The notes below the pieces were generated by a model. It was not told the origin of the DNA. It ran no database searches and was given only the letters and a program-made list of their open reading frames with translations. A stretch of 64,000 nt of DNA from Bretschneidera sinensis (lineage: Eukaryota; Streptophyta; Magnoliopsida; Brassicales; Akaniaceae), in NCBI GenBank assembly GCA_023935145.1, contig CM043701.1, positions 68,739,317 through 68,803,316 on the forward strand, written 5' to 3'. Positions 11,017-23,029 of the stretch are shown here, in pieces; position 1 is the first letter of the stretch, and every line of letters begins with the position of its first letter. A program made the position numbers and the translations under genes.

Positions 11017-11948
11017 TGTTGGTATTTGTCTAAGTTTTAAACATGGTTCAAATATGGTTAAAGTCTAAATCAAGGTTGGAAAAATAAATTTCAGCATGTT
11101 AAAGGAGTGCACACATGTGTGTGCATCACTTTGGGTGTGTGTGCACACCTCTATTCATCAAGGCAAAAAAGTGCACACAGCTGTGAGAGGGACAGCATTA
11201 GTGTGCACCGCACCTCTCCCTCACCAGAGCCGCACCGCCCAGCAACGAGGTAAAAAAGGGCTTTGCCTAGCGCCGCACCGCCCCCTGTTCAGTGCCTAGG
11301 CACTAGGCACACTGAGGCACACACATACAACTTGGTTAAGCCTCTTGTTAGGTGCGTGGATGCAAGGTTAAAACGCATAGCACCACTTAGAATTGATGGA
11401 GGTCCATGATTGAGTGGTCATCAAGATCTAAGGGTGGAGAATGACACTCAAGATTGATCAAGAAGTTGGTGCACTATATAAAGGGTCACCTAGCTTCATT
11501 CTCAACATAACATTGTGACATAATTTGAGATCAATTGTAAAAAGTGATAAGACACAATACAAGAGAGAATTGTCTGAGAGTGAAAAGACACAAAACACAA
11601 GAGGGACTCATTGTAGAGAGGCTGGTTGTAAAGAAGAGAGAGTAATATAGATAGAGAGCATTGTAATAGTTCTTATCATCTTCTTTCTTCTCTTCTTGGT
11701 TTCTTCAAGAACTTAAGGTTTCTTGGAGAGGGTTGCTGTAATTGTAAAGAACCATTGATTTAGCACAGAGAGTTCAGAGGAACTCACGGGGATGTAGGCA
11801 CATTGCCAAACCTCGATAACAAATCGCTTGTCTTCTTTCTTTCTTTGATTTCTGTTCCTGTTTTCGATTCCAAATCTTTACAAGTCATTCTAGACTTGGG
11901 TGTTTGGAAGATCACCACCTAGGCATCTTGTCCAGGTGATTTCCAACA
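11017..11948 (+). repeat. 5' LTR
   Basis: 932 bp, TGTTGGTATTTGTC...GATTTCCAACA. It has a GC-rich block with repeated CCGCAC/GCGCCGCAC words at 11200-11300 and a TATA box TATATAAAG near 11476. Nearly colinear with the 3' LTR at 16267-17257, minus a ~65-bp segment. Confidence 0.95.
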
Positions 11949-11949
11949 G

Positions 11950-11960
11950 TGGTATCAGAG
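11950..11960 (+). other. primer binding site (initiator tRNA-Met)
   Basis: TGGTATCAGAG one base after the LTR, complementary to the 3' end of plant initiator tRNA-Met, the usual copia primer. Confidence 0.9.
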
Positions 11961-12188
11961 TTTTGGTGAGAGGGTATCGGAGCAAGAACAAGAAGGTGAT
12001 GGAGTCAAGACTCCAAGAATCAAATATCAACTTCTTGGGTGATTCAAGAACGGAGTAAAGATCAAGATCAGATCGTGTTCTTGAGGGTGATTCAAGAACG
12101 GTGTTAAGATCCATCTTTGATTGTGTTCTTGAGGTTTAGAAGAAAGCATTTGTGGGTATTGCACAAATCTGGGATCTTGTCCACAAAG

Positions 12189-13013
12189 ATGGCTTCAAAT
12201 TTCGTTGTTGAGAAGTTTGATGGAAAGGGACATTTTTCCCTATGGAAGCGGAAGATCAAGGCTGTTCTTATGCAACAAAAAGTGGACTTGGCTATTAGAG
12301 AAGATGATGCTTTTCCAACAAGTATCACGTAGGACCAGCGGGTTGAGATAAAGAATATGGCATACAGCACCATCTTCTTGCACATGTCGGATAGTGTCAC
12401 AAGGGAGTGCGGAGACTCGGAAGATCCTGCTGTCATATAGAAGAAACTAGATGAGTTGTTTCTTACCAAAACTCTCCCTAAAAAGATTTATCTTCTTAAA
12501 ATAATCTTTGCTTTTAAAATGGATCCTAATAAAGAGTTGCAAGATAATCTTGATGTCTTTAACAAACTAGTTTAAGATTTGGCTAGTTGTAGTATTAAAT
12601 TCCCGGATGAATAATTGGCTGTTATTTTGTTAAACTCTCTTCCTGATTGCTTTGATAATTTGATTAATGCTATTGAATATGGAAGGGATACTTTAACCAA
12701 GGAGATTTTGATCAATTCCATAAGGGCACATGACTTCAAAACCAAGATGAATGAGACATCAAGTGGAGATGGGTTGTTCGTAAGAGGAAGGCCAGCAACT
12801 CAGAGTGGCAGTAGCAACTATGGCAACTACTGGGAGAAATTAAGAGGTAGAGGGCAAAGCCATGGGAGAGTACATTCCAAATCAAGATTTGGAAAGAGGT
12901 GCTTCTACTGCAACAAAGAGGGTCATTTCAGAAAAGATTGCAAGAAGAAGATGTGGGATGAGAGGAGAAGCCATACCAACAATGGAAAGGCTTCGGTTGC
13001 CAAAGGAGAATAG
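12189..13013 (+). pseudogene. copia gag (nucleocapsid) with in-frame stops
   Basis: Starts MASNFVVEKFDGKGHFSLWK, the usual copia Gag N-terminus (KFDG...F..WK). Stops at 12330, ~12438, ~12573 and ~12612 break the capsid region. The zinc knuckle CFYCNKEGHFRKDC (CX2CX4HX4C, ~12900-12942) is intact and preceded by an RG-rich basic stretch. Gag would form the virus-like particle and bind element RNA. The end is marked by a TAG at 13011; the frame continues straight into protease. Confidence 0.9.
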
Positions 13014-13061
13014 CATAATGATGTTCTTGTTGTGTGCTCAAATGTGAGTAGGAGACAAGGC

Positions 13062-13430
13062 AGCGAGAAGTGGATTCTGGATTCCGGGTGCACTTATCAC
13101 ATGTGCCCTCACAAGGAATGGTTCAAGAATTTCATAGAGATCAATGATGGAAAGGTCTTCTTGGGGAATGAAAATTCTTTCCAAGTGAGGGGGATTGGAG
13201 ACATCCAATTGAGGATGTTTGATGGAGTCACAAGGCTGCTGCGAAATGTGAGGTATCTTCCAGATTTGAAGAGAAATTTGATCTCATTGGGGAAGCTGGA
13301 TTCCATGGGGTATACATGCAAAATAGAGGGAGAAAAGATCAAGGTGGCCAAGGGATCTTTGGTAGTGATCAAGGCAGCAAGAAACGATGGACTCTATGAG
13401 ATGATCGGAGAGACAAAAATCAATGATCAA
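13062..13430 (+). pseudogene. copia aspartic protease
   Basis: WILDSGCTYHMCPHKEWF carries the Asp-Ser-Gly active site; then LGNENSFQVRGIGDI and LPDLKRNLISLGKLD. This segment is open with no stop and could be the best-preserved domain of the element. In life it would cut the Gag-Pol polyprotein. Confidence 0.85.
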
Positions 13431-13454
13431 GCAACAAGCTTGATGGCTGAGATG

Positions 13455-14488
13455 GATAAGGTAGCCCTTTGGCACACTTGGTTGGGACATATGAGCGAAA
13501 AGGGCTTGCAAGTTCTTAGAAAGGATAGTCTACTTGGAGGAGACAAAGTAGAGAAACTGGATTTCTGTGAGAGTTGCATTCTTGGGAAGCAACACCGGGT
13601 CAGCTTCAACACCGGAGTGCACAAGTCTAACGGGATTCTTGACTACATTCATTCGAACCTTTGGGGACTAGCAAGAACACCAACACAGGGAGGTAACTTT
13701 TACTTTCTGTCTTTAATTGATGATTATTCAAAAAAAAAGTGTGGGTTTATTTACTTAGAAATAAATTAGATGCCTTGAATAAATTTGTTGTGTGGAAGAA
13801 GTTGCTGGAAACTCAAACGGGTAGGGTAGTTAAGGCTTTACGAACTGCTAATGGCTTAGAATTTTGCAATAAAGATTTTGATAAATTCTGTGAATTAAAT
13901 GGCATTCTAAGGCATAGAACGGTTATAAAAATACCTCAGCAAAATGGAATTGCTTAGAGGATGAATAGAACCCTTATGGAAAAGGTTAGGTGCATGTTAA
14001 TAGGATCCACTTTACCAAAATATTTTTAGGGATAAGCTGTGGCTACAACTTCACACTTGGTAAATAGATCACCCTCTAGAGCTTTAGAGCTCAAGACTCC
14101 CATGGAGATGTAGAGTGGGAAACCCCCAGAATTAAGCAACCTTAGGACCTTTGGGTGTGCTGCATATGCACATCAAAAGGAGAATAAACTTAGCCCAAGG
14201 TCTAGAAAATATGTATTTCTAGGATATGGTGATGGGGTTAAGGGATATAGGTTGTGGTCCTTAGAAAAGAAGGGCATAAAACTGATTATAAGTAGGGATG
14301 TTATTTTTAATGAATTGTTATTTCCCTACTTGGAGAAAACTAACCCTGCAGGGGCTAGTGAGCAAACCAGTCCGGAAGTTATGGAGCATCGCATTAAGGA
14401 GAATTCAGTTCAGGTAAAGCGAATGAGGCAAGAGGGTTCAGACCAAGTAGAGCCCTTGGATGAAGGCCAAGCACAAGAAACTCAATAA
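13455..14488 (+). pseudogene. copia integrase with a frameshift and a lost catalytic Asp
   Basis: The HHCC finger is visible (WHTWLGHMSEKGL ... CESCILGKQH). The first catalytic residue, normally Asp in HTDLWG, reads HSNLWG (~13656). DDYSKK gives the second Asp and NGLEFCN the Glu. A run of A (13727-13736) shifts the frame between DDYSK and VWVYLL. Stops follow at 13955, two near 14026-14035, and one near 14112. C-terminal FLGYGDGVKGYRLW and VIFNELLFP precede the linker to RT. Confidence 0.85.
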
Positions 14489-14619
14489 GAGGTTGATGCA
14501 GCAAGTCATAATGACTACCAGCTCACAAGGGACAGGGGAAGGAGGGTGGTCAGACCACCTTTGAGATATGGGTTTACGGATGCTAATGTAGCAGCTCCTT
14601 GGACGAAAGGAGAGGTTGA

Positions 14620-15640
14620 ACCAGAAACTTACACGGATGCCATGGAGTGTAAGGATTCGTCAAAGTGGTAGCTGGCTATGGAGGAAGAAATAGATTCTTT
14701 GATGAAGAACAACTCTTGGGAGTTGGTGCCCAAACCAAAAAAATAGAGAGTTGTGGATTGTAGATGGATCTACAAGATCAAATAAAGGAATACTCCAGGG
14801 GATGAAGTCCGGTATAAAGCTAGGCTGGTGGCGAAGGGGTTCACACAAAAAGAAGGCATAGATTTCACCAAAATCTTCTCACCAGTTGTGAAGTACAAGA
14901 CAATACAGATAGTGTTAGCATTAGTGGTCCAATTTGATTGGGAAATCGAGCAAATGGATGTGAAGACAGCGTTCTTATATGGAGAGCTTGATGAGACCAT
15001 TTTCATGAGGCAACCTGAAGGCTATGAGGAAGGAAGGCAGGAAGAGTTGGTGTGTAAATTGAAGAAATCTCTCTATGGCCTGAAACAATCACCTCGACAA
15101 TGGAATAATAGGTTTGATTCCTTTGTAATCAGCATAGGTTTCATGAGGAGCTACTATGATTCGTGTTTGTACTATAAGGGGCAGAAGGTTGAGGAAGTGG
15201 TGATCATCCTCATCTATGTTGATGACATGTTGCTGGTTGGGAGCAGCATAGAGAGGATAAGGAAATTGAAAGCTCAACTCAGTGAGGAGTTTGAGATGAA
15301 GGATCTTGGCCATGCACAGAAGATCCTTGGGATGTGTATCATCCGGGAAAGGGAGAGAAACAAATTGAAGATCTTTCAAACTTCCTACATAGAGAAGATG
15401 ATATCTAAATTCTCTATGGAAGATAGTAAACCAGTGAAGGTTCCCCTTGTTGGTCATTTCAAGTTCTCCAGCGATCAATGTTCGAGATCGGAGGTGGAGA
15501 ATAAGGAAATGGAAAAAGTCCCTTACTCTAGTGCAGTTGGTTCTGCTATGTTCACCATGGTAAGCACTAGACCTGACATTGCTCATGTAATGAGTGTCCT
15601 CAGTAGGTTTATAAGTAATCCTGGAAAGGAGCATTAGCTT
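14620..15640 (+). pseudogene. copia reverse transcriptase
   Basis: Begins EPETYTDAMECKDSSKW, with TAG/TAA stops at about 14670, 14743 and 14782. Then an open 269-codon stretch (14828-15634) has QMDVKTAFLYGELDE, KSLYGLKQSPRQW, the intact catalytic LIYVDDMLLVG, GHAQKILGM, and TRPDIAHVMSVLSRF. The stop at 15635 replaces a Trp codon that is intact in the copy at 25471-28511. Confidence 0.9.
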
Positions 15641-15643
15641 GGG

Positions 15644-16198
15644 ATGAAGTGGTTGCTGAGGTACTTGAAGGGAAGTCCAGAAGTAGGGGTGGTTTATGAG
15701 AAGAGGGTTAAGTCCATCTGCCTTGAGGGTTTTGCGGATTCAGACTATGGAGCAGACCGAGATAAAAATAGATCAATTACCTCCTACTTCTTCAACTTAA
15801 ACGGATGTTGTGTAAGTTGGAAGGCTCAATTACAGCCAGTGGTAGCACTCTCAACAACCGATGCTGAATACATAGCTGCTATGGAGGCCATTAAGGAAGC
15901 TATATGGTGCAAAGGGTTGCTGGAAGAGTTGAAGGTACTGGAGGAGCAGGTTATGGTGTTTTCGGATAGTTAAAGTGCATTGCAATTGTGTAAGAATCCG
16001 GTGTTCCATGAGAGGACAAAACACATGGATGTTTGGTATCATTTCATTCAGGAAGATGTTACAAAATGATGCATCCATGTAGACAAGATAGCCACGGAAG
16101 AAAATCCTGCGGATTTAGGTACTAAAGTCCTACCTCTAAGTAAGTTCAATCATTGCCTTAGACTACTTAGGATTGGAGTCGGTCGAATGATGACTTAA
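15644..16198 (+). pseudogene. copia RNase H
   Basis: GFADSDYGADRDKNRSITSY (first catalytic Asp region), VVALSTTDAEYIAAMEA and FSDS, then a TAA at 15971 where Gln is expected, SALQLCKNP, ERTKHMDVWYHFI, a TGA near 16066, and EENPADLGTKVLPLSKFNHC. It ends at a natural-looking TAA at 16196-16198. Confidence 0.85.
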
Positions 16199-16266
16199 GA
16201 TGAGTTTGGATCCTGAAGTTCTCTGCACAATAGTTCGGGTTTAAACACTTAGACAAAGGTACAGAT

Positions 16267-17257
16267 TGTTGGTATTTGTCTAAGGTTTAAACATGGTTCA
16301 AACATGGTTAAAGTCTAAACCAAGGTTGGAAGAATAAATTTCAGTAAGTTAAAGGAGTGCACACATGTGTGTGCATCACTTAGGGTGTGTGTGCACACCT
16401 CTATTCATCAAGGCAAAAGAGTGTGCACAGCTGTTAGAGGGACAACATCAGTGTGCACCGCACCTCTCCTTCACCAATGCTGCACCGCCCAGCAAGGAGG
16501 AAGTTCTGGTAGAGGGCAGCGCCGCACCTCTCCCTCACCAGCGCCGTACCGCCCAACAAGGAGGTAAAAAGGGGCTTTGCCTAGTGCCGCACCGCCCCCT
16601 ATTCAGTGCCTAGGCGCTAGGCACACTGAGGCACACACATACAACTTGGTTAAGCCTCTTGTTAGGTACGTGGATGCAAGGTTAAAATGCACAGCACCAC
16701 TTAGGATTGATGGAGGGCCATGATTGAGTGGTCATCAAGATCTAAGGGTGGAGAATGACACTCAAGATTGATCAAGAAGTTGGTACATTATATAAAGGGT
16801 CACCTAGCTCTCAACATAACATTGTGACATAATTTGAGATCAATTGTAAAGAGTGACAAGACACAATACAAGAGAGAATTGTGTGAGAGTGCAAAGACAC
16901 AAAACACAAGAGGGACTCATTGTAGAGAGGCTGGTTGTAAAGAAGAGAGAGTAGTATAGATAGAGAGCATTGTAATAGTTCTTATCATCTTCTTTCTTCT
17001 CTTCTTGGTTTCTTTAAGAACTTGAGGTTTCTTGGAGAGAGTTGCTGTAATTATAAAGAACCATTGATTTAGTGCAGAGAGTTCAGAGGAACTCACAGGG
17101 ACGTAGGCACATTGCCGAACCTCGATAACAAATCGCTTGTCTTCTTTCTTTCTTTGATTTTTGTTCTTGTTTTCGATTCCAAATCTTTACAAGTCATTCT
17201 AGACTTGGGTGTTTGGAAGATCACCACCTGGGCATCTTGTCAAGGTGATTTCCAACA
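16267..17257 (+). repeat. 3' LTR
   Basis: 991 bp, preceded by a weak purine tract (AGACAAAGGTACAGAT). It matches the 5' LTR but carries an extra ~65 bp near 16500-16564, a second copy of the GC-rich CGCACCTCTCCCTCACCAG segment. TATA at about 16794. Confidence 0.95.
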
Positions 17258-17262
17258 TCATC

Positions 17263-18285
17263 TGACTTTATATTGCAGATGGAGATAAAGCTTGAGACTC
17301 CTAATATGACTTTGAGAGATGATTCTATTAAAAGCCTGAGGATGGTAGAGATAAACTACATTATAACAAACATATCATAAAAAAAAATATAAAGACACAG
17401 TTTTTTCACTTGGAAAAACTCTTTTTTCTCTTTCCCATTTTGCCAAGAATGAACCATAGCAAGCTCAAGATAGAATCATCATCTCTTTCTCCAGTGCAGT
17501 AAATAAGCTCTGGTAGGACAATTGCACTTTGTATTTTGGCCTCCTCTCTAATGGTCAAGATTTTTGTGAGTTGTTGATTTTTTCTATGGAACACACAACA
17601 CATGAAGGACTCAAGTATCATGACAAAATAGTAGCCTTCTTCAAAGAGGCGAGTTTTTATTTTTAGCAATTATTTCGCAATATTTTGCTTACATATATAG
17701 TTTAGATGTCGGTTATTGAAAGAATTTTAAAGACTTTTGTGAAAAGTCATTGAATTTTGCTTACATATTATTTTTTGGTATTAAATAATTTTTTGATAAT
17801 AAATATACTAAAAATTAACCTGACTGACTTGGTATATTTATTATGATATTTTTCAACCAACTTAACTTGGGTTTGTTTCGATTAAAGTTCGGTTAACTGA
17901 ATATTTCAAATAGGTTTTGCCTTTTGCTTCTGTTTTAACCGTGCAATTTAAAGTTTTAACCTTATAATTTGAAAACCTCAATTTTTCCACTGGTCAATGG
18001 CACACGAAACAATACTGTTTACAAATTATAATCCAAAACAAAAAACGTTAAAACACACTCAAAAGAGTCAAAAAAAATGAAATCTTGCCATCTTGGCACC
18101 TGCATTTCCATTTTTTTTTCAGTTGTAAACATTAAACAAAAGCACAGGATTGTTCTAGCAATGACACCTATTTACAAAATACAATCTCCCATTTTCACAT
18201 TTAAATAAATAATAATCCTTCCATCAACCTAAAAAAGCAAAAACATAGATGGAATCAAGAATGTCAACCCATTCTAGACTACTTC
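17263..18285. other. AT-rich stretch, no recognisable gene
   Basis: The left part may continue the LTR remnant of 10897-11016. An 87-codon minus-strand frame at 17406-17669 resembles nothing I know. 17870-17910 has an 'aaagttcggttaactgaa' string reminiscent of hAT ends. Otherwise low-complexity A/T runs. Confidence 0.4.
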
Positions 18286-18299
18286 AACTACAAGAAAGT

Positions 18300-18660
18300 T
18301 GATTTTTCGCAACGGAAAAAGTCCTTCCAAAAAGACAAAAGTCGTTGAGAAAACACTTTTTGTCGTTGCTGAGTTGTTGCATAAACTCCATTACTGAAAG
18401 TCTCCCTAAGGACTAAAATTCATTGCGAAAAATGGCACCTAACACCACAACATTTTTCATTGAAAAAATCTTGTCATTGCTAAAAGTAGCCTTATTAATA
18501 ACATATAATATTCTATGGTAACAAAAATATCGTAGCTATATGTGACTCTTTTCAGAATGACTTATTAAGTTTTTGTGTAATATCCTACCACAACAACGTT
18601 TTTGTTGTTGCGAAAGACTCAATGGCAACAACAAATCATTGCGAAATATCTGTTCCTCCT
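18300..18660. repeat. left subterminal repeats of the CACTA element
   Basis: Scattered GTCGTTG/CGCAACG words in both orientations (TTTTTCGCAACGG, AAGTCGTTGAG, TTGTCGTTGC, TCATTGCGAAA, AATCATTGCGAAA). Such subterminal arrays are transposase-binding sites in characterised CACTA elements. Confidence 0.65.
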
Positions 18661-20626
18661 TTAAATCTTAATAAAACTTTTCTAAATGTTTTTTAAAAAG
18701 CAAAATTTCATTATATTTTACTACCGGCTTAAAAATATATATTATGAAATCCAAAACAAACCATATTTACAAAATAACAAAAACTATCAAAATGTATTAT
18801 ATAGATTAAGAAAAAAGATAGCATATTCATCAACTATATACAAAATCAAAAAACATTTGTCGTCGATCAATCTAGTCTTAAAAATATCAACTCCACATGC
18901 AATGATCAAATTCATATTAAAATTCAATTTAAATGTACAAAATATAAAATTCAAGGATCGCCAATAAGGACCTAATAGCTAATTATAACACAAGGTAGCC
19001 TAACTCTTTCGCACTTTGATGATCAAAATACGAATTTAAAAAAAATCAAAATACAACTTTCCTCCGATGGATCACAAATCCTCATTTCCTCTTGTACTTA
19101 CCTCATTTCTTCGGGATCTATTGCCAACACACAAGAGAGTTGTATTCAGTAATAGTAATGGAAATATTTCGATAGAAATCATCCACTAAATATCTAAGCC
19201 AAGTCATAATAAGTACACAATTCTTCACTATATATTGTTCAATAATTCCTACTACTACAAACTGCATATGAAGATGAAAAAACTAACTTCATTAAGAACT
19301 CGTGTTCTCAATCAATTTGGGTTACTCTTTAGTATCATTACTATTCAAGAAGTACCTTCAAGTCTCCTCTATGTTAGTAAAGATTCCAAAACAAAATTGG
19401 TGCAAGAGTTCGATAAGCATGATCAAATTACAATAACAAATATGATGCAAAATATAATGTCAAATACCTACTAACAAAACAGAGATACAATGTAGAAGTT
19501 AGATAATCATGATCAAGCCTTAGTATAGGTAGAATCTCAAAGTAAAATTAATTCAAGAGTTCAATATAACCATGATCAAGTCAGAAGACATTTTGCTTTA
19601 TGATCACCACATTGAATACCTTATACCCATGTCAAAAACATAAAAATGGTTTCATATGTCCCAGTTAAAAGAGTCAACATTGGCTAAGAAATAGGATGCG
19701 CACCCAAAGAAGCTGCAACAAACAAATAATTGAGAGAGAGTGAATAAATAATAATCTACAATGAATCTATTGCCTTTTCCTCTTGTTTCAATGCAATTCT
19801 AAGGTTATTGTGAGCATCAACATGCACCAATGAATAGAATTAATAGCAATCTCACATAATCATTCAGATCATGATAAATGTATGGAATAAGGAAAGATAC
19901 AATATTTTTGTATTTTTCATATGGGGTAGAAAGGAACTAAATATTAGAACATCACATAAGCATCCTACTATAGATTAAATAACGGAAATCGTAATTAGCC
20001 TTTTGCTTAGAGTTGTGCCCTCTTGATGCTTTTTTAATAAAATTTTTAATTATAAAAAAAATAAGAGAAGTCCAATCCAGACATATATATAACTCATCAA
20101 CACCTGAAAAATTCTTTATTGTCCTTTAGATCAAAAAGCTGAATAAACATGACACGCTATTATGCCTAATTATCTAATTCCAAAGAAAATTGTATTGCCT
20201 ATCAACCTATGCACCGTTACTACATTCAACATCAAGAAGAAACGTCAGATAGTTATGATTTCCCTATAGAAATAGTTTTAAGCTTATATTGTTTGCAAAC
20301 CTCCTAACAAATGCATGTCGTCAACAACATTTAGAAGCACAAATCTACAACTACCTTATCCTAACTAGATAGCTTTACTATCACCATTTTCAAGTGTACT
20401 CTCATTTATAAATCATGTACGGTGTTCATCCATATTATATGAATTTTAAAATATCAAAAAGGAAAAAATAATTGAGAAACAATATATTTATTGTCAGGAT
20501 AAACTAATTATACATATACTTTCCATCTCTGGTTAAGAAATAATTTTTTCCTTCGCAAGCAACGTTGGTGTAGCATAAATACTCGGGAGCACAAAGAGAC
20601 TTAACTCTGAAAGGAACAATAAGAGC

Positions 20627-20657
<31 letters not shown>

Positions 20658-21216
20658 AGAATATCTTTTGTTGGAGCAGAAATTTAGTGAGGTTGTGCTA
20701 AACATCATAATTTCACGTAATGCAACAGGTGTAAATTGCAATAGTCAATATTGTTGGGTGTGGAAAAAGGGGATTAAGAACCCTTTTATCTTTCAAACTC
20801 CCATCACCCTCACTTCTTTCATCAAGAGTTTTTTTTTAGAACAAAGTATTAAATAAATAGGTATGCATCAAATAATATATAAAATGTGCAAAATTCAATA
20901 GTAGGCATCATAACATGAGCATTTTAAGACCAAGCATAGTTGAGAAAAGTAGCCATATTCTAACAATCAATCTTAAAAACAAAAATGATGTCTACTATAC
21001 ATGCGTGCCCCTTTTTGAGCTTGAATGTGTCTGCGCAAGTGTCACATAGAACAAGAGATTTTATCAAAATTGTTTAATGTTTTGAGGACAAAAATGAAAA
21101 ACACCTCTCTTAGTCCTAAACTTATACATGTCTACCTTTTTTTTTACTTCTATCTTTGTAGTAAATTGTTTTGTTTTGTATAATTAGTGAAAATAATCAA
21201 ACTAGTTAATTAGTAC
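18661..21216. other. CACTA interior, no recognised gene
   Basis: AT-rich; frames at 18686-18967, 19235-19474 and 20668-20856 have no motif and a composition like random AT-rich DNA. An (AT)14 microsatellite lies at 20630-20657. I looked for further laccase exons and did not find them. Confidence 0.5.
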
Positions 21217-21720
21217 CTTTAGAAGAATAGTTACAGAGTGGACCAAGAAGACCATTGATGGTGTGGGCATCTGAAACATTGGGTCCTCCTCTTGTCTGAA
21301 GGGCTTGACTTATAACAGCCTCAGGGTCTACATTAAACCACTCCCCTGTAATCCCAAATCCAACAAAAGTATAATTTCATTTCACATTATAATCTGCTAA
21401 CAAAAAACCATGACAAATTGTACCAAAACTCATGTGTTAAAACTTAGTAATTACCAGAAATAATGGGGATTTCCTTGTAAGGTTTTTGAAACGGGTAAGA
21501 TTCATTGTGTTTTGGGAGGATAATTATCGGTCCGTATATTGTTGCTTTTAACCATGAAATGTGAGCATGCCAAAATAGAGTTCCTCTTTGCCCTGTGATA
21601 GTGAAATTGTATGTGTATGCTTGGCCAGTTTGTATAGGACATTGTGTTACAAAAGCTGGCCTGCCTTCCCAATAGCTTGTAAGCTGCCTAACTCTATGCA
21701 TATTCTCCTATATTATATAT
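21217..21720 (-). pseudogene. captured laccase gene fragment, two exons
   Basis: Minus-strand exon 21455-21720 encodes [35 protein letters not shown] and [11 protein letters not shown] 109-bp GT/AG intron (21346-21454) follows, then exon 21217-21345 with [18 protein letters not shown] and [15 protein letters not shown], ending at a good donor (AAAG|GTACTA). These are adjacent internal exons of plant laccase (multicopper phenol oxidase of the cell wall). WHAH is kept, but the first copper motif HWHG just upstream has become NMHR, and an in-frame TAG precedes it. Signal peptide and C-terminal copper sites are absent. Splice phases match across the intron, so the source was genomic DNA rather than a retrocopy. 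Confidence 0.85.
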
Positions 21721-22900
21721 ACAATATATAAGCACAAATATTTCTAACAATCAATCTTAAAAGCAAAAATGACCAAGGTAATAACATCATAGGGAGAACA
21801 AATACAATAGGATGACACCTATGACACTAAAACAATATAGGGTAAAAACAGTCAAATATCTTAGCAACAAGATAGAGCTATAATAACTATAGTGAAAACC
21901 CAGACAGGCAGACAACGACAAAGATGAATAATCAAGAAAAGGAATGTTACTATTTTTTCTTCAAAATCATTGTTTTTGAGACATTTTCTTTTACAGAGAG
22001 TACAAGAAAAAAACAAAGGGATACAAAAAAATTGAAAGAAAAAAAAGAAATGAAACAACAAATCAAATTCATAAACTGCAATCAGAAGGGACACACAAAA
22101 TATTAAAAGTAACAACCGAAAAAAGCCCCCTAAGGCCGACAAGCTAAGGTGGAAAACCCTAAGCAGATATAATTGCAGTAAATGAAAAAGATGAGAGTTA
22201 TACCTGTACAATGATGATGGCGTGGGACCGAAAAAAGAAAAACCTTAATCTACCTTTCTCGTTTCTTATCAAAGCTCATTTATTTACAAAAATTGAAACC
22301 CAAAACAAACTCTAATACTTATTCTCTTAAAAAAAATGTCAAGAAAATTTCCCCTTTCTTTGGGGTTTTCGATACCTGCAAAACAGAAAACAACCATTAG
22401 AATATAGGCAAATGAAAGGGTTAGAAGTATAAATAGGAAAAAAAAAAGGGATGGGGATGAGGATGAGGATGAGGATGAGGATTTCATTTAACCAATGCAT
22501 TAAGAATGTTGAGAGGGAACGCGGGAGAGAGTGAGGCTCAGATAGGGTAGGCAGAGAGAGAGGGAGGCAGGGAGAGGGGAAGCCGAGAGAGAGGGTGGTA
22601 CGTACGGTGGCTCGAGGATAGCGGCTATGCATTGTGGTTTGTACATTGGTGGGTAGAACAACTGGGCTTTCTTGATACCATAGTTGTGGTGCAAAGGTTA
22701 GCTAGTGGCGGTCGTTCCTTGGGGCTTTAGCGGTTGTATGTGAGGATGAGAGGTATAGCTGCAAAAATAGAGAAGAGAGTGGTTGCGTGATCTGGGTCAG
22801 GAGGAAGAGGTAGGGAGGAAGAAGATGAGGGAGACGGTTTAGGCGTGTCTAATGGATGAAGAAAATGGGGTTTAAATAGCCTGGGTTAGAAAGAAATGGG
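21721..22900. other. CACTA interior with GA-rich repeats, origin unclear
   Basis: Contains a (GGATGA)n tract at 22455-22481 and a GAGAGAGG-rich purine stretch at 22505-22590. On the minus strand it reads like a 5' leader with a short frame (MHHNYGIKKAQLFYPPMYKP), possibly another captured gene piece. I do not recognise it. Confidence 0.35.
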
Positions 22901-23029
22901 TTTAGGCTGGTGGATTGGGCTTAACTCGAAAATTTTGTTGATTGATCTTATTTCATAGAAAAACTTATCATTGATTAAATTTAATTATTATGATTAAAAA
23001 TATATTTTTTAAATTATTTAATGAAGAAA

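Larger units (their letters stand above)
11017..17257 (+). mobile_element. complete Ty1/copia retrotransposon, TSD TCATC
   Basis: TG...CA LTRs at both ends, a tRNA-iMet PBS and full gag-pol order are present. A perfect 5-bp target duplication TCATC occurs at 11012-11016 and 17258-17262. Gag-pol needs only one frame change (at the A-run near 13730), but about a dozen in-frame stops interrupt it. Most fit C-to-T changes (CAG to TAG, CAA to TAA, TGG to TAG or TGA). The related, deleted copy at 25471-28511 confirms several original codons. Confidence 0.95.

Noticed and set aside
11096..11299. Cys/His-rich ORFs in 11096-11299 and 16365-16613
   Set aside because: They fall in the GC-rich block of the copia LTRs; the Cys/His content reflects TGTGTGCA and CACCGC repeats.
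15089..15634. 181-codon minus-strand ORF
   Set aside because: Antisense shadow of the copia RT at 14828-15634.
17406..17669. Possible small host gene on the minus strand
   Set aside because: No recognisable motif, no promoter or splice context, surrounded by low-complexity DNA; kept only as unassigned.
21217..21720. Functional laccase gene
   Set aside because: Only two internal exons, first copper motif lost, stop codon upstream, no start, signal peptide or C-terminal copper sites; lies within a transposon.
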